Assembly: GCA_001766965.1 (NCBI GenBank) | Contig: MEKM01000083.1 | Span: 1-6,266, forward strand | Length of the DNA: 6,266 nt | From: Acidobacteria bacterium RIFCSPHIGHO2_01_FULL_67_28 | GTDB taxonomy: Bacteria; Acidobacteriota; Terriglobia; Acidiferrales; 2-02-FULL-67-57 | Reading direction: 5' to 3' | Part shown: positions 1-4,074 of the stretch, one piece after another | Layout of the letters: each line of letters starts with the position of its first letter | Position numbering within the stretch: position 1 is the first letter of the stretch | Translations under genes and position numbers: made by a program | The notes under the pieces: generated by a model | What the model was told of the DNA's origin: nothing | Seen by the model: the letters and a program-made list of their open reading frames with translations, nothing else | Database searches by the model: none

Positions 1-1308
1 CAGCCCGCGGTGCCCGGCCAGGCGCTGCCGGATGGTCTCCAACCGCTCGGCATGCCCGACCGTATACTGCGCCAGCGCCCGCGGCCAGCGGTAGACACGG
101 CCAAACAAAGGCTCGGCCGTGATTCCCAGGATTTCCTTGAGCTCGCGGCGAACGATCGCCAGGGTTTCTGCGTCGCTCAACTCCAGCGCCGCGGCGTCGC
201 GCATCCCGCCAAGAAAACAGCGCAGCAGCACCGTGCCCCCCGGCGCCCGTCCCGGGTACTTCTGGTTCACGAAAGTGCAGGCCACCAGCCGCCGCTGCTC
301 TTTCGCCGGCACGAGGAAGCCGAAGCCACCCGGCAGCTCTCCTACTTCTTGCTGCTTGTAGGCGAGAGCCACGATGAGAGAAGAGCTGTAGGGGATTCCC
401 TCCAGGGCGGTGGCCAGCGCCGCGTCCAGCGGGCGCAGGAGCTTTGCGGATTCATATGCCGGCAGCGCCAGCACCGCGGCGTCGGCCTTTTCCGACTGCC
501 CTCCCTCGAACGCAATGCGGTAGCCCTCCGGCGTCCGCGCCAGCTCCACGGCTCGCCCCCCGCAGAAGACCCGGCTCGGTTCGAGCCGCGCCCGCAATGC
601 TTCCACCAGCGTCTCCATGCCGTCGCGCAAGGTGGTGAACACTGATCCCGGCGGACCCGGCGTCCGGCGGCGCTTTGCCGCCAGGGCGCGCGCGCCGCGC
701 ACCAGGCTGCCGTGTTGGCGTTCCAGAGTGGCGAGCCACGGCAAAGCCGCTGCGGCGCTCAACTGCTCCACATCACCGCCGTAGATGGCGGCGAGCAAGG
801 GGTCCACGATCTTTTCGAGCAGGCCGCGGCTGAAATGCCGCTCGACAAACCGCGCCACGGACTCATCCTCCTGCGGGGGCGCAAACGACCGGAACATCTC
901 CGTCGCCAGGGCGAGCTTGTCGGCGAGAGACAGCAGCGGAGTCCGCGCCACCGCCCAGAGCCGCGTGGGAACCAGGAGCTCGAACCCCTCGGGCAAAGCC
1001 ACCAGGCGCCCCCGGTGGAGCAGCCAGGTGCGGCGGCCGGCGTCGAGCGAGCCGACGAGCTGCCCGCCCAGCCCCAGGCGCTCGCACAGCTCCGTGGCCT
1101 CGCGCTTTTCGGTGAGCATCGAGTCGCCGCCGGCCTCGACGATGCAGCCGTCAAGGCGCTCGGTGCGGAGCGCGCCGCCGAGACGCGCCGAGGCCTCGAG
1201 GAGTTGGTAGTCCACGGGAACACCGGCGCGGCGGGCATCGGCCAGGTAGTAGGCGGCGCTTAGGCCGGAAATGCCGCCGCCGAGGACAACAATGCGTCGC
1301 GGAGTCAC
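1..1308 (-). CDS. hemG: HemY/CgoX-type protoporphyrinogen (or coproporphyrinogen III) oxidase, C-terminus cut by window edge
   Basis: A flavoprotein of heme synthesis that removes six electrons from a porphyrinogen, using FAD and oxygen in known relatives. The reading frame is open for 436 codons from a GTG at 1308 to base 1. The N-terminus carries the Rossmann FAD motif GGGISG at residues 10-15, followed by LEASARLGG (37-45) and VEAGGDSML (57-65). The family block DPLLAAIYGGD lies at 169-179, and the late motif QYTVGH at 414-419. The family normally ends about 30-40 residues later with a second FAD-contacting segment (LAGNAYRGxGIPDC-like), which must lie left of the window. The GTG start was chosen because the conserved strand begins at residue 5 and because it forms a GTGA overlap with the hemH stop, which suggests translational coupling. 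I saw no transmembrane segment, as expected for the soluble bacterial type. Whether the substrate is protoporphyrinogen IX or coproporphyrinogen III cannot be read from the sequence; the neighbouring ferrochelatase favours coproporphyrinogen (then called cgoX). The family call is very secure. Confidence 0.95.
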   Translation of the reverse strand, partial: MTPRRIVVLGGGISGLSAAYYLADARRAGVPVDYQLLEASARLGGALRTERLDGCIVEAGGDSMLTEKREATELCERLGLGGQLVGSLDAGRRTWLLHRGRLVALPEGFELLVPTRLWAVARTPLLSLADKLALATEMFRSFAPPQEDESVARFVERHFSRGLLEKIVDPLLAAIYGGDVEQLSAAAALPWLATLERQHGSLVRGARALAAKRRRTPGPPGSVFTTLRDGMETLVEALRARLEPSRVFCGGRAVELARTPEGYRIAFEGGQSEKADAAVLALPAYESAKLLRPLDAALATALEGIPYSSSLIVALAYKQQEVGELPGGFGFLVPAKEQRRLVACTFVNQKYPGRAPGGTVLLRCFLGGMRDAAALELSDAETLAIVRRELKEILGITAEPLFGRVYRWPRALAQYTVGHAERLETIRQRLAGHRGL

Positions 1309-2222
1309 GAGCCGAGGCGCGCCCGCGCGATGTCGGCCAGGGCGTCGATGAGCAGAGGCGAGTCGTTCAGCGACTCGGTGCGGCGCAAGTCAATCCCGCG
1401 GGTGCGGGCGTACTCGCGGAAAGCGATGTCCACGTCGTAGAGCACTTCGACGTGATCGGAGACGAATCCGATGGGAGCGAGCACAACGTGCTTATGCCCT
1501 TCCTCCGCTAGCCGGTCGATGACCGACTCGACCGCCGGCCCCAGCCACGGCCCCGCCGTCATCCCCTGGCTCTGGAAGGCGCAGTGCCAGACGCGGCAAG
1601 TGGCCGCGGCGGCCACGCGCGCCGCGGTCTCGCGCACCTGGCGCTCGTACGGGTCCCCGGCCGCGATGGTTTCGACCGGGACGCTGTGGGCTGTGAGGAT
1701 GACGGGCGGTTCCGCGCCCGCGGCGGTGCGGGTCTCGTCTATTTTCGCCCGGAGCTTTTGGGCGAAGGCGCGGATCAAGAGCGGGTGGTCGTGCCAGCTC
1801 TCGACGAAATCGACCGCGAGGGCCGCTCCCGCCGGCGCGGCCGCCTCCTGCAGGCGCTGGCGGTAAAGCCCAATGCTGGTCCGGGAGTTGTGAGGCGCGA
1901 GACAAATGGCCACTAGGCGGCGCATGCCGTCGCCCACGACGGCTTGTACGGCCTCGGCGATAAAGGGATGCCAGTTGCGCATGCCGACGTAGACAGGGCA
2001 ACCGAGGCGCGCGGCCAGCGCTTCGGCCTGGCGCCGCGTGTGGCCGAGGAGCGGCGAGCCGCCGCCGATGGCGGCGTAACGGCGCGTGATTTCCTCCACC
2101 GCGCTCGGGGGCAGCGAGCGCCCGTTGCGCACGCGCAGAAGAAACTCTGGGATGTCCTCGAGCTTCTCGGGAGCGCCGTGGGCGAGCAGCAGCACGCCCC
2201 AGCGCGCATCGCGTTCAGCCAT
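1305..2222 (-). CDS. hemH: Ferrochelatase, probably the coproporphyrin (CpfC-like) type
   Basis: Inserts ferrous iron into a porphyrin late in heme synthesis. The product is 305 residues, near the usual 310-340. Conserved blocks in order: GVLLLAHGAP (9-18), GGGSPLLGHTRRQAEAL (53-69), MRNWHPF (81-87), LAPHNSRTS (108-116), ESWHDHP (141-147), TAHSVP with the predicted catalytic His179 (177-182), GDPYERQ (189-195), PWLGP (225-229), and GFVSDHVEVLYDVD with the predicted catalytic Glu259 (252-265). From memory, LAPHxS, ESWxDxP, the xGR turn near residue 35 and RNWxP resemble Bacillus and Mycobacterium coproporphyrin ferrochelatases more than E. coli HemH, which has PQFS, YHGIP and CLETLEEI. There is no C-terminal extension or Fe-S cysteine cluster. 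The frame stays open 97 codons further upstream inside hemE, but the ATG at 2222 was chosen because the first conserved strand begins at residue 9 and because it gives an 8-base overlap with the end of hemE. His15 sits where B. subtilis has Tyr13. Ferrochelatase is certain; the subtype is inferred. Confidence 0.96.
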   Translation of the reverse strand: MAERDARWGVLLLAHGAPEKLEDIPEFLLRVRNGRSLPPSAVEEITRRYAAIGGGSPLLGHTRRQAEALAARLGCPVYVGMRNWHPFIAEAVQAVVGDGMRRLVAICLAPHNSRTSIGLYRQRLQEAAAPAGAALAVDFVESWHDHPLLIRAFAQKLRAKIDETRTAAGAEPPVILTAHSVPVETIAAGDPYERQVRETAARVAAAATCRVWHCAFQSQGMTAGPWLGPAVESVIDRLAEEGHKHVVLAPIGFVSDHVEVLYDVDIAFREYARTRGIDLRRTESLNDSPLLIDALADIARARLGS

Positions 2223-3279
2223 GGCGCGACCGAAGCCTCTCTTGCTGCGTCGCCGAAATCTCGTGCACCCAGCGGACAACGGCCTGGACGTTCTCGACCG
2301 GGGTCTCGGGCAGGATGCCGTGGCCGAGGTTGAAGATGTGCCCGGGCCGTCCGCCGGCCTGCTCGAGCACCGCCTCGACCCGGCGGCGCAGTTCCGCGGC
2401 AGGCGCGAACAGGGCGACCGGATCAAGATTGCCCTGAATGGCGGGGCGGAAGCCGACCTCCTCCCAGGCGCGCGCCAGCGGCAGGCGCCAGTCAACGCCC
2501 AGCACTTCGGCACCGGCCTCCTGCATCGCTCCCAGCAGGCCGGCCGAGTTGGTGGCGAAGTGGATGACGGGCACGCCGCGGGCTTGCACTGCCTGAATCA
2601 ACCGCCGGGAATAGGGCAAGACCTGCCGCGCATAATCGTCCGCAGCCAGGCAGCCGGCCCAACTGTCGAAGAGCTGAATGGCCTCCGCCCCGGCCTCGAC
2701 CTGCGCGAGCAGGTAGGGCTCGAGCACCGCGCAGAGCTTGTCCATCAGGCCGGCCCAGAGCTCGGGCGCCGACGCCATCAAGCTTTTCGTCGCGACGTAG
2801 TGGCGCGAGCCGCCGCCTTCGATCATGTAGCTCGCCAGAGTGAAGGGCGCGCCGGCAAAGCCGATAACCGGCAGCTTGCCCGCGAAATGTTTCCGCACGC
2901 GGCGAATCGCCTCCGCCACAAAGCCGAGCTCCCCCGCCCCGTCGGTCTTGAGGCGCGCAATCTGCTTCTCGGTTCGGAGCGGCTCTTCGATCACCGGCCC
3001 TTCGCCCGCTTCGAAGCGCAGCTTCATCCCCATGGGCTCGAGTGGGAGGAGCAGGTCGGCAAAGATGATGGCGGCGTCGACGCCGAGCTTTTCCGCGGCG
3101 GTGACGGTTACTTCCGCCGCCAGCTCCGGCTTTTTGCAGATTTCGAGCAGGCCGTGCCGCTCGCGGACGGCGCGGTACTCGGGCAGGTAGCGCCCCGCCT
3201 GGCGCATGAACCACACGGGCGTCGAGTCCACCGGCTCGCGCCGGCAGGCGCGCAGGAAGCGTGAAGAAGATTCAGCCAC
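2215..3279 (-). CDS. hemE: Uroporphyrinogen III decarboxylase
   Basis: Decarboxylates the four acetate side chains of uroporphyrinogen III to give coproporphyrinogen III in the cytoplasm; it needs no cofactor and normally works as a homodimer. The protein is 354 residues, the standard length. It has the N-terminal signature PVWFMRQAGRYLPEYR (21-36), FADLLLP (73-79) with Asp75 matching the catalytic Asp86 of the human enzyme, GFAGAPFTLASYMIEGGGS (140-158) with Tyr151, LFDSWAG (203-209), GVDWRLPL (261-268), GNLDP (283-287) and FNLGHGILPETPVENV (316-331) with the conserved His320. The start is a GTG at 3279: an in-frame TAA lies only 9 bases upstream, and the next Met (25) falls inside the conserved signature. 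No good Shine-Dalgarno sequence precedes it, only a short AT-rich patch. It leads the heme gene set, and its last 8 bases contain the hemH start. Nothing looks broken or unusual in the protein. Confidence 0.98.
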   Translation of the reverse strand: MAESSSRFLRACRREPVDSTPVWFMRQAGRYLPEYRAVRERHGLLEICKKPELAAEVTVTAAEKLGVDAAIIFADLLLPLEPMGMKLRFEAGEGPVIEEPLRTEKQIARLKTDGAGELGFVAEAIRRVRKHFAGKLPVIGFAGAPFTLASYMIEGGGSRHYVATKSLMASAPELWAGLMDKLCAVLEPYLLAQVEAGAEAIQLFDSWAGCLAADDYARQVLPYSRRLIQAVQARGVPVIHFATNSAGLLGAMQEAGAEVLGVDWRLPLARAWEEVGFRPAIQGNLDPVALFAPAAELRRRVEAVLEQAGGRPGHIFNLGHGILPETPVENVQAVVRWVHEISATQQERLRSRHG

Positions 3280-3329
3280 AAGAAAACTTTATCACAAGTG
3301 CCCGCAGGAGGCCGCCGCGGCGGGCGGAG
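3280..3329. other. TPR-hemE intergenic gap with a GC palindrome and an AT-rich patch
   Basis: These 50 bases hold a perfect 12-base palindrome, CCGCCGCGGCGG (3312-3323), just after the TPR stop, and an AT-rich run (about 3281-3293) just before the hemE GTG. The palindrome has no loop and no T-run following it, so it is not a convincing terminator. The AT-rich patch may keep the hemE start region unstructured in the absence of a clear ribosome binding site. No -35/-10 pair was seen, so hemE is probably read through from upstream. Confidence 0.3.
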
Positions 3330-3710
3330 CTAGTGGCGCGGGGGCGCTGCCGGCGCGTAGCGGTCGAGCATCTCCAGGAGCGCCGCGTGGCCGCGCGCAG
3401 CGGCTTCGCGGGCGTGGGCCCGGGCGCGGGCGTAGTCGCCCTGGACGGCGTAAATCTGCCCGAGGTGCTGGTGGGCGAGCACGAACTCCGGGTCAAGAGC
3501 CAACGCGCGCTCGAACATCTCAATGGCGGCCGCGGTCTTGCCCTGCATGTGGTAGAGCAGGCCGAGGTGAAAACAGGGGCGCGCGTCGCCGGGGTCGGCA
3601 GACAGGGCCGCCTGCTGCTCGGCGATGTGTTTCTCCGCCTCCTGACCGAGCGCGGAATCGAACACGCCCGCCCAGAAGGCGTCGCCTGGTTTTTTCTGCT
3701 CGCGGCTCAT
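3330..3710 (-). CDS. Small tetratricopeptide-repeat (TPR) protein
   Basis: A 126-residue soluble protein made largely of TPR helices. Two good repeats are visible: residues 43-74 (pattern L-G-x-x-Y at 49-53, A62, F66, A69, ALDP at 71-74) and residues 77-108 (L-G-x-x-Y at 83-87, GDYARA at 91-96). A half repeat precedes them around 24-41, ending in a similar ADP turn. The N-terminus (1-10) is polar and the C-terminus (118-126) is Pro/Ala-rich. There is no signal peptide or membrane segment, so it is probably cytoplasmic. TPRs bind other proteins, and nothing here names the partner. The ATG at 3710 overlaps the TGA of the upstream small gene (ATGA), with GGAGG almost touching the ATG, too close for a normal Shine-Dalgarno spacing; the two genes are likely co-translated. 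It ends 50 bases before hemE, so it is probably in the same transcript, but a role in heme synthesis is only a guess from position. Confidence 0.85.
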   Translation of the reverse strand: MSREQKKPGDAFWAGVFDSALGQEAEKHIAEQQAALSADPGDARPCFHLGLLYHMQGKTAAAIEMFERALALDPEFVLAHQHLGQIYAVQGDYARARAHAREAAARGHAALLEMLDRYAPAAPPRH

Positions 3711-4003
3711 ACCTCCGCCTGGGGGCCGGCGGGGAGGAATTCCTTGAGCCGCTCTTCGAGCTGCTGGGGAGTGAGCCGCTCGCCGTCGTTCAGGCGGCGG
3801 ATGAAGTCGTCAATGACGGCCTTGGCCTCCTGCTTCCGCCAGTTTTTGAGGAAACCGTCGTAGAAATGCTCGCCGGCCATGGCGCGGTTGATCTCCCACT
3901 CCTTGTTGGTGTCGCCGAGCTCGGTGAAATAGACCACGCGGTATTTACCGGTGTAGGTGGCGTCGCGGTAAATCTCGAACATCACTTTGTCGGCTTCGAG
4001 CAT
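3707..4003 (-). CDS. Uncharacterised 98-residue soluble protein
   Basis: I do not recognise this family. The protein is hydrophilic and mildly acidic (about 19 Asp/Glu against 15 Lys/Arg), with no signal peptide, membrane segment or cysteine. The composition suggests two N-terminal beta strands (about residues 6-13 and 20-27, the second reading KYRVVYFTELGD), then helices around 35-72 that are rich in aromatic and charged residues (EWEIN, HFYDGF, NWRKQ), and a last charged helix about 79-90. The start at 4003 is the first ATG after an in-frame TAG at 4015-4013; ATG at codon 8 is an alternative. It is probably a real gene: its stop overlaps the TPR gene's ATG (ATGA), a promoter-like sequence lies just upstream, and the protein composition looks natural rather than like a GC-rich antisense shadow. 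It may act together with the TPR protein. Function is unknown. Confidence 0.75.
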   Translation of the reverse strand: MLEADKVMFEIYRDATYTGKYRVVYFTELGDTNKEWEINRAMAGEHFYDGFLKNWRKQEAKAVIDDFIRRLNDGERLTPQQLEERLKEFLPAGPQAEV

Positions 4004-4014
4004 GGTCGTCGCCT

Positions 4015-4044
4015 ACCATAGCAGAGGCTTTCGGAAAGGGTCAA
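4015..4044 (-). promoter_or_regulatory. Candidate sigma70-type promoter for the small gene, TPR and heme genes
   Basis: Read on the minus strand, TTGACC (4044-4039, 5 of 6 matches to TTGACA) is followed after 18 bases by TATGGT (4020-4015, 4 of 6 matches to TATAAT). It lies in the 71-base gap after the activase gene, in the right orientation to drive the downstream genes. A start site about 7 bases past the -10 box would leave only a few bases before the ATG at 4003, so the transcript would be nearly leaderless, or translation would begin at the second ATG (codon 8). In GC-rich DNA a pair of boxes this good at a gene boundary is suggestive but not proof. Confidence 0.45.
4028..4038. promoter_or_regulatory. 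Small dyad inside the promoter spacer, possible operator
   Basis: CTTTCGGAAAG is an inverted repeat with 5-base arms around one central base. It lies wholly within the 18-base spacer between the candidate -35 and -10 boxes, a place where a repressor or a spacer-distorting activator could bind. The arms do not extend further, and an 11-base dyad can arise by chance, so this is weak evidence of regulation. Confidence 0.2.
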
Positions 4045-4074
4045 CCGAGGCGGAGAGGGTCCCGGAGCCGGCGG

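Noticed and set aside
10..1263. Plus-strand frames opposite hemG (10-645 and 712-1263)
   Set aside because: The minus-strand frame translates without a stop into a complete HemY-type protein with FAD motifs, so the opposite frames are shadows.
2223..2513. 97-codon N-terminal extension of hemH
   Set aside because: The frame is open, but it overlaps the conserved C-terminus of hemE, is Arg/Pro/Ser-rich, and the ferrochelatase fold begins just after the ATG at 2222.
2086..3264. Plus-strand open frame of 392 codons opposite hemE and hemH
   Set aside because: It lies antisense to two certain genes, has an Arg/Gly/Ala/His-rich composition with no recognisable motif, and is what GC-rich DNA gives opposite a conserved gene.
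3312..3323. CCGCCGCGGCGG palindrome as a terminator between the TPR gene and hemE
   Set aside because: It has no loop and no T-run after it on either strand; such palindromes are common in GC-rich DNA.
4045..4074. Terminator after the activase gene
   Set aside because: Only 3-4 base arms (CCGG-CT-CCGG) are visible and no T-run follows, so transcription may read through into the downstream genes.
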